Assembly (NCBI GenBank): GCA_022414725.1
Contig: CM039462.1
Span: 51,334,827 to 51,398,826, forward strand
Source of the DNA: Microglena sp. YARC
Taxonomy: Eukaryota > Chlorophyta > Chlorophyceae > Chlamydomonadales > Chlamydomonadaceae
Direction of reading: 5' to 3'
DNA length: 64,000 bases
In this document: positions 22,308 through 32,389 of the stretch, one piece after another
How positions within the stretch are numbered: position 1 is the stretch's first letter
Layout: each line of letters starts with the position of its first letter
Program-made: the position numbers and the translations under genes
The notes under the pieces: generated by a model
Told to the model about the DNA's origin: nothing
Database searches by the model: none
Seen by the model: the letters and a program-made list of their open reading frames with translations, nothing else

Positions 22308-22385
22308 ATCGAAACCCGCGACTCCCGCAGAGATGGCAGGTATGCACCATGCTAATCCATTCACTCCCGATTTCAACTTATTCCC
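22308..22385 (-). repeat. Possible tRNA-derived (SINE-like) segment
   Basis: Read on the minus strand: an A-box-like ATGGATTAGCATGGTGCATA, and about 35 nt later a B-box-like GCGGGTTTCGATGCCCACC. Spacing and order fit a Pol III internal promoter. The stems are imperfect. Confidence 0.3.
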
Positions 22386-22444
22386 TCAGATAGCAAATAA
22401 TTGCAATGTCCAAAGATTCAGCAGAAACCTGAACTGCAGAAAAA

Positions 22445-24160
22445 TCACTGCAAATCAATAAACCGAGGGCGAAGCTTGCACTTGACCAAACCAAGCATAC
22501 CATTCATACTCCAAAAAACCTCTGCGGGGAGAGGCTTAGTGAAAATATCAGCCAACTGCAAGGAGGTATGCACCTTAGTAACACCGATGCGCTGGCTTAA
22601 AACCAAATCCTTGATGTAGTGATGCATTATATCTATGTGTTTAGCCTTGCTCTCAAGCTTGTAGTCCTCTGTCCAGGACAGAGCTACCGTGGCATCACAT
22701 TTGATAGTAATCAAGTGAACAGGCAATCCCAGGTCTACCCTAAGATGCTTGAGCCACTGAACTTCCCTCGCACAACCAGCCAAAGCTTGATACTCAGCTT
22801 CCCCAGTACTAACTGCAGGGGTGATCTGTCGCTTGGATACCCAATTGACAATCCCACCAGAAGCTAGAAAAGCAAGACCAGTTTGAGATCTCCTGTCCTC
22901 CGGATCCTCACCAAAAGATGCATCACTGTAAGCAAGGAGCTCAAATTTTGGGTCATGAGTGTAGGCAATACCAATATAAGTATGCTTGCGAAGGTACACC
23001 AGAACCCTCAGAGCTGCATTCCAGTGAGCCTGAGTAGGCGCTGCTGTGAATCTAGAATGTTGACTAACAGCAAAAGCAATATCAGGTCTTGTGCACGTGG
23101 ACAAGTAGATGAGGCTACCAACCAGAGAAGCGTACAAAGTGTTGTTAGGTAGAACAGGACTGCCAATGGCATGAACTGTAACTGCGTTAGACACCATGGG
23201 CACCTCAGACGTAGCCTTCAACTTCTCTTCCCCTGCATTAAGCTTGAACCACTCAACCATCCCATTAATAGCATTATGCTGGCTGAGTACAATCTTCACA
23301 CACCGCCCCTCATCATCAAGGGTAACATTACAGTCCAATGAGAGGAACTGTTCAGGTACACCCATTTCTGTAATAACCCACCCGTTATTACGCAAGATGG
23401 TAATAAGTGCAGCATAGAGCACGAGCTCATCAACAGCAATCCAAAAGTCGTCGACATATGTCAGGACCCAGGACCACAGGCCATCAGCATCCAGGCGCAC
23501 AAAAAGTGCTGGATCAGAGAGCTTCGGTCGGAAACCTGCAAGGCGAAGAACCTGCAGGACATTGTCATGCCAAGCTCTAGGGGCCTGCTTCAATCCATAC
23601 AAGCTCTTCACAATGCGACAAACCAGGGGTTTTCCAGGCCCAACCTTGATGAAGCCTTCAGGCTGCCTCAAGTGCAACTTGAGTTTGGGATCTGTCACTC
23701 CATGAAGGAATGCAGTCTTCACATCAATTTGCCTGGAGAACATCTTACGATGAACAACACCTGCAAGTAACACCCTCAAAGTCGCTTTAGAGGTGACCGG
23801 AGCAAAAGTCTGGTCGTACTCAATACCAGGACGCTGCATGTAACCTCTAGCCACAAAACGCGCTTTGTAGCGCTCCACTCTTCCATCCTTACCCAACTTT
23901 TTAGTAAATAACCATCTGGCAGACATAAGTCTGTACTCATCCCCCGAATGAGGCTCCAGAATCCAAGTACCATGACCCTCGAGGGAAGCGATTTCATCTC
24001 TCATTGCTAGCTGCCACTCTTCCCTCTCAGGGTTATCGAGCGCTATAGCTTGAGCATAAGAAAGCTCACACTGGATGGAGATAAAAGCAGCACCAACTGG
24101 TTCTGGTACCTCTTCTGCAGAACCATCAACAGACGGGGGTGGAGGGGATCGCTCCACCTC
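22445..24160 (-). pseudogene. Copia-B: reverse transcriptase and RNase H
   Basis: A long open frame ending in TGA. The RT part shows GTWILEP, RWLFTKKLGKDGRVERYKAR, ARGYMQRPGIEYDQTFAPV, SLYGLKQAPRAWH and the catalytic LTYVDDFWIAV. Then come the connection and RNase H (YSDASFGED near the start, STGEAEYQALAGCAREVQWL, CDATVALSW, and TKPLPAEVFW at the end). This is the Ty1/Copia order. It is the 3' part of an element whose 5' parts are at 25670-27225, 37113-37430 and 59968-60125. The nine codons upstream of 24160 in this frame belong to an inserted LTR. Confidence 0.9.
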
Positions 24161-24554
24161 TGTCAGCATGAATTGCGGTGCTCTCACGCGTTTTATGACT
24201 CGGTGACTACTTTTGTACTTCCTTAGAACTATCGGCTCTCCCAGTCTTGTGCCAGCTTCCCGTAGTGACAGTTTCCCTTAGACTGAGTCAATGAGTGACT
24301 CAGTGACAGTTACCTGTCAGCTACTTCACCGGTCTTGCCTTTACTCTGTTAGTTTCCCGGCTGCCCGGTTCCTCTGACTCAGACTGTATAGCCGGTACCC
24401 TTTTCAGGGTACAGCCTACCGTTCCTCTCTCTCTGGTGCCCCTTGATGGGTCTCCAGTGCTTGTAACGCTATTCTCGTCTCCGTGTATAGATTGGCGCGT
24501 CTGTCTCCGCTGCATACATCTCTGTCCACTCTTCGGAGTGCTTTCTAGCTGATA
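24161..24554 (+). repeat. Copia-D LTR
   Basis: Starts TGTCAGCATGAATTGC and ends GCTGATA. It matches the LTRs at 37431-37827, 59575-59967 (both inverted) and 60126-60492. It is followed by GGTTACGGGC, also present after the 5' LTRs of Copia-A and Copia-C, a possible primer-binding site for a tRNA ending in GCCCGUAACC. Confidence 0.85.
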
Positions 24555-24589
24555 GGTTACGGGCTTGTTACTTCTACCACTGCTTTACA

Positions 24590-25669
24590 ATGCAACTTCC
24601 GCGTGGGCCTCCTGCCGGCTTCGAGAAACTTACCCCACAGAATGGTCTTTCCTGGTCGCGCGGTATGGAGAGCGTCATTATCAGTAATGGCTGCGACCGA
24701 ATTCTTCCTCTAAAGATTCGTGTTCCCACTGATTGGCTAGATGATTGCGCGCCAGCGGCCTCTGCTGCCGGAGATGAGTCTCCTTCCGCCATCATGGAAG
24801 CCACCCCCCCCTCCAATACCTCCATTTCTCCGTCTTCTTCTCCTATTGTCGAGCGCATCTCTGTTGAGATTGAGGATGTTCTGATGAATCTTTGCTGTGT
24901 ACAGACCCAGCTCATCAAATATTCTACGGGTCCTGTGCCTGCAACTGCCCAGTTCTTTGGCGGTTGCCAGTCTGACGACTACCTGACTGAGGATGAGCAG
25001 GATTTCCAGGACTTCTGTGCTAGACACCGTTCCGACTCTGAAGACCTGCAGAGTGCTAAGAGTGGTGACTTCGGTGGAGCGACTCCAACCACTGCTACTC
25101 AAGTCTTTGAGACTTCTCCTGTATCAGCGGTGTTTGAGCCTGCTGTCCAGTCGGCGCCACTGCCTACACCTGCACTTCCGCGAGCTCCCTTGCATGCACC
25201 TCTGCCTATGCCACTTCCACCGGTCAACCCGGAGGTGGCTAAGCCGTCTTTGCTGCAACGCTCTGCGTCCTTCACCACCACCAACACTCTGGAGCGAGGT
25301 CTTTCCGGCTACAACACTCGTGCTAGAGAGGCTGCTGCTACGGCTTCCCGCACTTCTGGTGCTGGACCCTCCATTGAGCCTCCTCCTCCCCCACCTGTGG
25401 ATCTGCCTCCTCCAGGGATCCCACCCCCTCCGGTCTTCACTTCGCGGTCTCATGACTCTTGGGAGCATCTGCTCTCTGGTGGACCACCTCCTACTCTACT
25501 GCTGCGGGACTACCGTCTTGTCCGCCGAGCTCAATCCGAGCTTGGATCTCTGGATAACCTCTTGTACGGTAGGCTGGATCACCATGCCACTATGGCGAAT
25601 GTAGATCTCAAGGGTCGTGTTACACGTGTGATGGCATTCACTGAGCTAGGTCTCAAGTGCCGGTATTTT
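24590..25669 (+). pseudogene. Copia-D gag, 3'-truncated
   Basis: Starts MQLPRGPPAGFEKLTPQNGL, as in Copia-A and Copia-C. It runs through the Pro-rich middle (EPPPPPPVDLPPPG) to GRVTRVMAFTELG, where homology stops. The open frame continues by chance to 26437 through antisense Copia-B sequence, so the apparent 615-residue protein is a chimera. The gag domain with the zinc knuckle is missing. Confidence 0.75.
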
Positions 25670-26460
25670 CCGTCAGAAGTATCACTAGCAATAGAAGGAG
25701 AAGGGGAAGGAACTAAAACATCAGGAACCGTAACATCTGGCACTGAAGGGTATCGCTTCAATACCGATTCATCTAATAAACCAAACTCAGGAACCTCCCC
25801 ACGCATCCTCCCACTTGATCTAACTCCAAGAGCAGAAGGAAGAGGGGGTGGACGAGGCTCCCGAGGTGTAACCTTCGAGAGCAGTGATTGTATCACTCTC
25901 CCAGGAGGTAGCTCTGGACGTCGAACGTCCGGCGCATCTCCCACATCACCTAACCCAATCCAACCTGGGGCTGGCATGCTCATAGCAGACCCTAGAGTAG
26001 AATCACTGGCGGTATCACTAGAGTCAACATTACCTAAGTCACTAGGCAGTTGCTCATCCCGAGCAATAGGAAGCTGCAGAACCTCAGGCTCGAACAATGG
26101 GTTACCACTAACAAGGAAAGGAGTCTCTACAATTTTATCTAGGCCGCTAGCTCCACCTTCTCCCCTTGGATCACTAACAGCCAGGACACAGGGTGGGAGG
26201 ATAGAGAATGGAAGGCAGCGAGTCGGAATAATTTCCGCAGTCTTGGTGTCAGGCACAAAGACAGGGGAGACATTGGGGGCAGCAGCCTGCCGAGAACGTA
26301 GGTTCGTATGGAAAACTGCTCCCACATCCGTTTCCATCTGCCCTGAGTCCTGTAGAAGATATTCTAATGCTGCCGGTTCAGTACGCCCCTCAGTGACGGC
26401 CAAGGGAGAACCAGAAGCAAAAGAACTCCCATCATAAACCAATTGCCCATCGACGGGCAC
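25670..26460 (-). pseudogene. Copia-B: linker between integrase and reverse transcriptase
   Basis: A Ser/Pro/Asp-rich disordered segment, as Copia elements have between integrase and RT. It is in the same frame as the integrase piece, from which it is separated by one TAG (26471-26473 region, ...VTFF-stop-GNGPVP). The downstream end is cut by the Copia-D insertion. Confidence 0.7.
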
Positions 26461-26472
26461 TGGGCCATTGCC

Positions 26473-27220
26473 CTAAAAAAAGGTCACGTCACGAGCCTCA
26501 ATCACTTTGTGCAACTTTGGAATCCAGACCTGGTAGGCCTTCGACACCACACTATACCCCACCAGTCTACCCTGGATACTCTTAGGATCTAATTTCCCCC
26601 GCTTCTTCCCATCTAGCAGGGTTACATAGGCTATACACCCAAAGACGCGGAGGTGGGACACCTCGGGGACGCGCTGATAGAAAAGCTCGTAAGGAGTCTT
26701 TCCATCTTTCGTCTTTGTGGGCAACCGATTTCGAAGGTACGAAGCAGTCAAGAAGGCATAGGGCCAGAAACCCTTGCTCATCCCTGATTCTATCAGTATC
26801 GTACGAGCCATAGCAGCAACTACCCCATTGAACCTCTCAGCAACCCCGTTTTGCTGTGGGCAATACACGCTACTATGTTTGTACGTCGCATTTACCTCAT
26901 GAAGCCAGTCAACAAACCATTTGACCAAAAACTCTTTTGCTTGGTCCCCCCTAAGCGTTCGAAATGCTACCCCTAAAAGTTCCGCACTCCACTTCTTAAT
27001 CGTAAATTGGATCTGCCATGCAGCATCCGATTTCAGTCTAATCGGAATAACCGCACTCCACCCAGAAAAATCATAAACTATGACAAGAAGATAAAGTTCC
27101 CCTCGCAACCCAGCACTGAACAGCCCCATGATATCAAAATGTATCAATTCGAGCGGCGCGTGAGTATTCCTAGTACGATTTGGGTACAGTTTGCGTGTGG
27201 CCTTACCCAAACAACACGCA
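26473..27220 (-). pseudogene. Copia-B: integrase core
   Basis: It begins in the zinc-binding region (CDACCLGKATRKLYPN) right at the Gypsy target site. The catalytic residues are visible: D in LIHFDIMG, D in LRGDQAKEFL, E in QQNGVAERFNG. Then come WPYAFLTASYLRNRLPTK and LRVFGCIAYVTL, and the end VIEARDVTFF. It would carry out cDNA integration. It is broken by the Gypsy insertion at its N-terminus and by a TAG at its end. Confidence 0.85.
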
Positions 27221-27225
27221 TCACA
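27221..27225. repeat. Target-site duplication TCACA (left copy)
   Basis: Direct copy of 37113-37117. It lies immediately outside the Gypsy LTR. Joining the flanks restores the Copia-B coding sequence across the site (...SQDPCD-ACCLGK...). Confidence 0.9.
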
Positions 27226-27571
27226 TGTAACAGCTCAGGATGCTACCTAGCAGACTGGGGGGTTAAGCTAGGAACGATAAGCGTGATGTGGGTTTACGAG
27301 TATGTTGATATGAGTGAACTAGCAGAGCAGGGTTAGAGTTACCTAGTAGGGGATGTAGAGTGGCTCGGGAAGAAAGTCTTCGTGGGAGGAGTAGAAGGGT
27401 TCGATCCGAGTAGCTCGTGTCTATGTACGCATCGTGTGCGTTGTGAGAGATGAAGCAGTACATGGGTAAGGTACTGTATCATGTGCGTGCGTCACGTGGC
27501 TTACGGGTGAGGTGTACCCGTATGCCTTGCTGGACGGCCCGAGTACCCGTGAAGGGTTTGGTACCGTTACA
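27226..27571 (-). repeat. Gypsy 3' LTR
   Basis: Ends TGTAAC...GTTACA, giving 6-bp inverted tips. It differs from the other LTR at about 27376, 27401 and 27560. TATA-like or polyadenylation signals were not pinned down. Confidence 0.95.
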
Positions 27572-27588
27572 CTCCCCCCCCTCCAGAA
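27572..27588 (-). promoter_or_regulatory. Gypsy polypurine tract
   Basis: On the minus strand CTTCTGGAGGGGGGGAG directly precedes the LTR. This is the site where plus-strand DNA synthesis is primed in LTR elements. Confidence 0.75.
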
Positions 27589-27745
27589 GAGATGCGGACC
27601 CCGCATCTGATCGTAAAAAAGAAGGGAAGGTAATACCAGTCGTAGTCGAATCGAATGTGCCGAGCTCAAAATATACTTGATGAATCAAGTTGGTTTCGGA
27701 GAGAACCATTTAACATCCCTTTTGAGTACTCCGAGAAAGATAGCT

Positions 27746-30700
27746 TTATAAATAAAGCAATCTGACCGCCGAATCGTATTCGTCGAGTGCGATGGGTTGG
27801 TGATGGGCCCGTTTTTTCGACGTACGTTGGAAGATAACGGGCGGAACACGCGATTTCCATGCATCGACGATGTGAGGGGCACTTTTCCTTACCGCCTTGG
27901 CGAGTTCCCAAGTGTCTTGCTCAATACCGAAGTCTTGCCATCGGACCAAGTATTCGAGACGTCGCGTGCTGGAGGTGCCTACGACACGCGATTTCTCGCG
28001 CTGGATGCATTGGATATTCCAAATCGGAGCGCCATCAGAGTCGAACTCTAGCGGTTGACCCACATGGACGACGCCATCGGAGTGCCAATGCTTGATCAAA
28101 CCCACATGAAACACGGGGTGGATACGTATCATCTTGGGCAAAGCCAAGCGGCACGCCGTGACCTGTCGTACGACACCGGTGATCTCATCACGCGGACCAA
28201 TGCATTCTGTAATTGTATAGGGGCCAACAAAACGAGGTGTACATTTTGGCTTACCAGTTGCTTTGAACTTCATATTGCGAGTGGACAAGAGAACTTTATC
28301 ACAAAGGTTGAAGAAAACCTCTGTGCGACGTTTATCGTAATGGGCTTTCTGCCTATCTTGAGCGGCTCGCATGCAAGCCTTACATTGCTCCTGCCGTTCA
28401 ATGTGATCGGCCCACCAATTGTTGGCAGCCGGACATTTTGAATCGACCTCTGCCTTTAGCGGCGTCGTAGGGTCGTAACCAAGGTACGCCCGAAATGGGG
28501 TGTTCTGAATGGACTCTTGGTAGAAATTGTTGATGGCAAATTCCACAAGCGCCAAGGACTTATCCCAATCGTCGTGGTACGGCCCTACGTAGTGGCGAAT
28601 CATGTCTTCGATGACCCGGTTTATGCGTTCCGTTTGACCGTCAGTCTGAGGATGAAACGCGGTCGAAAACGCTTGTCGCGTGCCCATTAATCGATGGAGC
28701 GCCACACCGAAATGTCCAGTAAATCGCGCATCGCGATCACTAAGGAGCTTCGTTGGGATACCATGATAGCGGATAACTCGATTGAGGTATAAGGAAGCGA
28801 ATTCCTCTGCGTTGATCTTTGTATGACAAGGTTCGACATGAACCATTTTCGACAGTTTGTCGACGAATACCGCGATGGCATCATGGCCGGAAGACGTAGG
28901 TGGCAGCGCCGTGATAAGATCTGTGGAGACGCACTCCCAGAATTTCTCAGGAATTTCCACGGGAACCATCGTACCGTTAGGTTTCGCGTTCCCGGGCTTG
29001 TTCGTTTGGCACTTATGGCACTGATGCACAAAGGCCGTCACATCTGCCGTGACTTTGGCCCAAGTAAACGTGCGGGTGACCAATTCCAACGTCTTGGTAC
29101 GACCGCAATGGCCCATGTACAAAGGGTCGTGAGCTTCGCGGATAATGTCCAGACGAAGTGATTTGTCAAGAGGGACACACAAAAACTCTCGGCCATACTT
29201 GTTTTTTTTAAACCAGTAACCGTTCCTCGAAAACTTATCGCGGAGGCGCTTGCAGCCCGGCGTGAAGTTCGAGTCCGTTGTGTATCCAGCCAAAATGCGA
29301 TCCATGATGGACGAAGAGGAGGGAGGCGACGTGTCGGGCGTATGCTGCCCCCGTCGTCGCGTTTCCTGTACGGGAACAGCAGGGACGGGGAGCATAGTAG
29401 GTGGACGCGGAAGGATATCCACGACAGCGGAACCCATTGTGGGATTGGTCGCCGGACCTACCGTCGGACCGCCACGACGCTGTTTCCTGGATCGAGGCCT
29501 GCACTCGCTGACCAATAGAGAGAAAACCAACAGCTGGTGCGCCACTGCGACGTCGGCGGGGGCGGATAGATTAGGATTGCGACTAACCGGGTCTGCCATA
29601 TTATTGCGACCCGCGCGATATTCCCAAGTATAGCTGAAAGGCGCGAGGTCCTCCTGCCATCGGCCCATGCGTCGCGACAGTACCGCTTTTGTGTCAAAAT
29701 ACGTCAGCGGATTGTGGTCAGTTACCAAGGTCATGTGGGAACCTTCGAGGTAGCATCGCCACTCGGTCAACGCGTGAACGATCGCTAGCATCTCTTGTTC
29801 CGTCGTCGTATAGTTCAGCTCCGCTGGGATATACTTCTTAATGGTGAATGCGATGGGGTGGCTATCTTGCAAGAGCACCGCGCCGGTACCGAGCAATGAA
29901 GCGTCAGTAATGACCTCGAAAGGTTTACTGAAATCCGGCAGTGCGAGGACCAGAGCGGAAAGCAAGGCTTCTTTGAGGCTCTTGAATGAGACGAGATGTT
30001 CCTCCTTGAACAGGGAGCCGAGATCACCCTTGATGTTAGACAAGGTTTGAAGCGGGGCAGCGAGAGACGAATATCCCTGGATAAATTTGCGAAAATAATT
30101 ACACAACCCGAGAAATGAGCTGATTTCCTTAGCAGTTCGCGGAGTCGGCCAGTCGCGGACTGTGCTCACCTTGCGTGGATCTACTCGAATGCCTTCGCGC
30201 CCAATGTAATGACCCAGGAACTTAACTTCCGTTTGGTTGAATAAACACTTTGAGAGTTTGGCGTAAAATTCGTTGTCTTGGAGGACGCCGAGGACTGTGG
30301 CCAAGTTGGCCAAGTGCTCCGCCGGAGTGCGTCCATAAACCAAGATATCGTCCAAGTAGACAACGACGAACTTGTGTAAGTAGGGCGCAAATATCTGGTT
30401 CATGACCGCTTGGAATGTGGCCGGCGCATTAGCCAAACCCATCCCAAGGACTTTAAATTCAAACTGACCCATTGGTGTAGTGAACGCAGTCTTAGGTGCG
30501 TCCTCGTCCGATATACGTATTTGGTAATAGCCAGACGTGAGGTCTAGGGAACTGAACAAAGTAGCTCCACCTAGACGATCTATGGTCTCGTTGATACGGG
30601 GAAGGGGATACCGATTCTTAATCGTGATGTTGTTAAGTGCTCGCCAATCGCAAACAACACGGTACCCCGTTCCACCCGGTTTCGCTATGATCATAATTGG

Positions 30701-32371
30701 CGCACCGTACGGGGACGAGCTCGGTGCTATGAATCCTTGATGCAACAGGTCGGAGACGTATTCCTCACAGAGTAACGTCTCTGACGGGCTCATGCGGCGA
30801 TTTCGTCGATAAGGGGCGTAAGCATTATCCTGCGTTTTGATGACGTGAGGAATAACCCGATGATTAGGCGTCCCTATCGGCAAACTGTTGAAGACTTTGC
30901 GATATTGCCGGAGGAGACCGCAGAGGTCGTCTGCCGCGATGAGTGTGGTATCATCGTGGTCCTGTATGTTGTCGCGGATCCAATTGTCGAAATCCATGCT
31001 GGCAACCGGGGGACCAGGTAACGGCCCGTCGGAAGGTAATAACCTTGTCAGCAGTTTAGCCCGCTCGTCGGTAGTGACGTTAGGCGCCGGTAAATCCGTT
31101 CGGGATTCGCGGACATTGACCATGACATGGTTAGTGCCACCTTTCAACAACTTTGCGGCTTTGCGACCAGAAATGACCGGGTCGTCAGTAGGTTTGCCCG
31201 CAAGTGCCATACTGAAGAAGGAATGAGCCGTTTCGTCCCGCTGTCTGTTGATAGGTGTCAAACAGCAGCCGTACCGTTTGAGCGACAAAGTCATGCGATC
31301 GTAGTCAAGGACGGCCTTTTCGTCGCGCATCCAGTCGGACCCGAGGATTAGGTCTAATCCACCGGGGAGTTTATCGACAACATGAGCAAAAACTTTGCCC
31401 ACATACCTTTGTATGTGTAGCGGGAGCGAGACCGTCCCGCGAATCTTGATGATTCCGTCGTTAGCACAAGTGAATCCGTCGCGTTCGTTTTCCCACTGGC
31501 GGATGTGCAAAACGAGATCCTCGGCCGTTTGCCTCTCCATAAGACAGCCCGTCGCGCCGGAGTCTGCCAGTGTGAGCAATTGCTTCGCACCTGATCGTGC
31601 GTTGAAGAGCATATCGGGGGCAGCAGCGGAGTTGACCTCGTACACCCGATTGGCTCGCGTCATGAGCACGGGGGAAGCATTCGTATCTCGTTGTGCGTGA
31701 TTGCGACGGATGCACTTCGTTGACCGTCTGGCAGCGATTTGTTTAATGCGAACTTTGGGATCCAATGCCTCCGACCACCAGTGTTTTTTTCGACGGGTTT
31801 CAACCGGACTGGGGATACTCTCCTCAGGTGCAGGGCCAAAGTATACTGCCTTGGTCACGTCGTTGATCGCATGCCAATCCTTTTTGATTTGGACGACTCG
31901 TTCGGAATCCGGGGGGTCGTACCATACCTGGACGGCGACCTTATTCGAAGGTGACCCCATGGGGCGGGGCTTCATATGGTGATCGAACGACTGATATTCC
32001 TTGAATAACTCCATACCTTGGAGGAGACTGGATATATGTTTATCGTTACTAGCAATTTTCGGGAGGATGAACATACCGGACGTGTCGAAGGGTGCATCGT
32101 TTTTGCATTCCCAATAGTGTTCCAACACCGACACGACGTCTTCCGCAATGGGGTGAGCGTATATGAACTCGTGTGAAATGGAGACACGCATGCCAAACTC
32201 CGTAGAGAACTTCAGTGGACAAGGGGACGATAAGGCATTAGTAGAAGTTACATCCATGGTTGGGGTTAAGCCCAAGTTTGAAAACAGTTCCTCTTGAACC
32301 TGTAACAAGAGCTCAAGGGGCTCGACTACTACTACTTTATCATCGCTAAGTACACGATCTAGGGTTGTCAA
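27746..32371 (-). CDS. Gypsy pol polyprotein with chromodomain
   Basis: Domains in order along about 1,541 residues: aspartic protease (LADSGATGCLM near 270); RT with VCDWRALNNITIK, SSLDLTSGYYQIRI and catalytic YLDD near 670; RNase H (FEVITDASLLGTGAVLL near 820); integrase zinc finger (ending CHKCQTNK near 1120); DDE core (D near 1150 in STDLITALP, SDRDARF near 1213, E in DGQTERINRV near 1247); and a C-terminal chromodomain (EYLVRWQDFGIEQDTWE near 1470-1490). Chromodomains direct integration to particular chromatin in this clade. The stop is TAA. The start shown is where the frame reopens after UAG (32390-32392); the 7 codons between that UAG and the first AUG-like codon are in frame with gag. 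Confidence 0.95.
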   Translation of the reverse strand: MTTLDRVLSDDKVVVVEPLELLLQVQEELFSNLGLTPTMDVTSTNALSSPCPLKFSTEFGMRVSISHEFIYAHPIAEDVVSVLEHYWECKNDAPFDTSGMFILPKIASNDKHISSLLQGMELFKEYQSFDHHMKPRPMGSPSNKVAVQVWYDPPDSERVVQIKKDWHAINDVTKAVYFGPAPEESIPSPVETRRKKHWWSEALDPKVRIKQIAARRSTKCIRRNHAQRDTNASPVLMTRANRVYEVNSAAAPDMLFNARSGAKQLLTLADSGATGCLMERQTAEDLVLHIRQWENERDGFTCANDGIIKIRGTVSLPLHIQRYVGKVFAHVVDKLPGGLDLILGSDWMRDEKAVLDYDRMTLSLKRYGCCLTPINRQRDETAHSFFSMALAGKPTDDPVISGRKAAKLLKGGTNHVMVNVRESRTDLPAPNVTTDERAKLLTRLLPSDGPLPGPPVASMDFDNWIRDNIQDHDDTTLIAADDLCGLLRQYRKVFNSLPIGTPNHRVIPHVIKTQDNAYAPYRRNRRMSPSETLLCEEYVSDLLHQGFIAPSSSPYGAPIMIIAKPGGTGYRVVCDWRALNNITIKNRYPLPRINETIDRLGGATLFSSLDLTSGYYQIRISDEDAPKTAFTTPMGQFEFKVLGMGLANAPATFQAVMNQIFAPYLHKFVVVYLDDILVYGRTPAEHLANLATVLGVLQDNEFYAKLSKCLFNQTEVKFLGHYIGREGIRVDPRKVSTVRDWPTPRTAKEISSFLGLCNYFRKFIQGYSSLAAPLQTLSNIKGDLGSLFKEEHLVSFKSLKEALLSALVLALPDFSKPFEVITDASLLGTGAVLLQDSHPIAFTIKKYIPAELNYTTTEQEMLAIVHALTEWRCYLEGSHMTLVTDHNPLTYFDTKAVLSRRMGRWQEDLAPFSYTWEYRAGRNNMADPVSRNPNLSAPADVAVAHQLLVFSLLVSECRPRSRKQRRGGPTVGPATNPTMGSAVVDILPRPPTMLPVPAVPVQETRRRGQHTPDTSPPSSSSIMDRILAGYTTDSNFTPGCKRLRDKFSRNGYWFKKNKYGREFLCVPLDKSLRLDIIREAHDPLYMGHCGRTKTLELVTRTFTWAKVTADVTAFVHQCHKCQTNKPGNAKPNGTMVPVEIPEKFWECVSTDLITALPPTSSGHDAIAVFVDKLSKMVHVEPCHTKINAEEFASLYLNRVIRYHGIPTKLLSDRDARFTGHFGVALHRLMGTRQAFSTAFHPQTDGQTERINRVIEDMIRHYVGPYHDDWDKSLALVEFAINNFYQESIQNTPFRAYLGYDPTTPLKAEVDSKCPAANNWWADHIERQEQCKACMRAAQDRQKAHYDKRRTEVFFNLCDKVLLSTRNMKFKATGKPKCTPRFVGPYTITECIGPRDEITGVVRQVTACRLALPKMIRIHPVFHVGLIKHWHSDGVVHVGQPLEFDSDGAPIWNIQCIQREKSRVVGTSSTRRLEYLVRWQDFGIEQDTWELAKAVRKSAPHIVDAWKSRVPPVIFQRTSKKRAHHQPIALDEYDSAVRLLYL

Positions 32372-32389
32372 TACCTGACCGGCCGATTC

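Larger units (their letters stand above)
24161..25669 (+). mobile_element. Copia-D: LTR plus truncated gag, inserted in Copia-B
   Basis: A full LTR (24161-24554), leader and gag homologous to Copia-C are cut off near 25669. There the Copia-B linker resumes in the opposite orientation. The rest of gag, all of pol and the 3' LTR are missing, so the insertion must have suffered a later deletion. Confidence 0.75.

Noticed and set aside
25670..26437. C-terminal third of the 615-codon plus-strand ORF
   Set aside because: It is antisense to the Copia-B linker; true gag homology ends near 25669.
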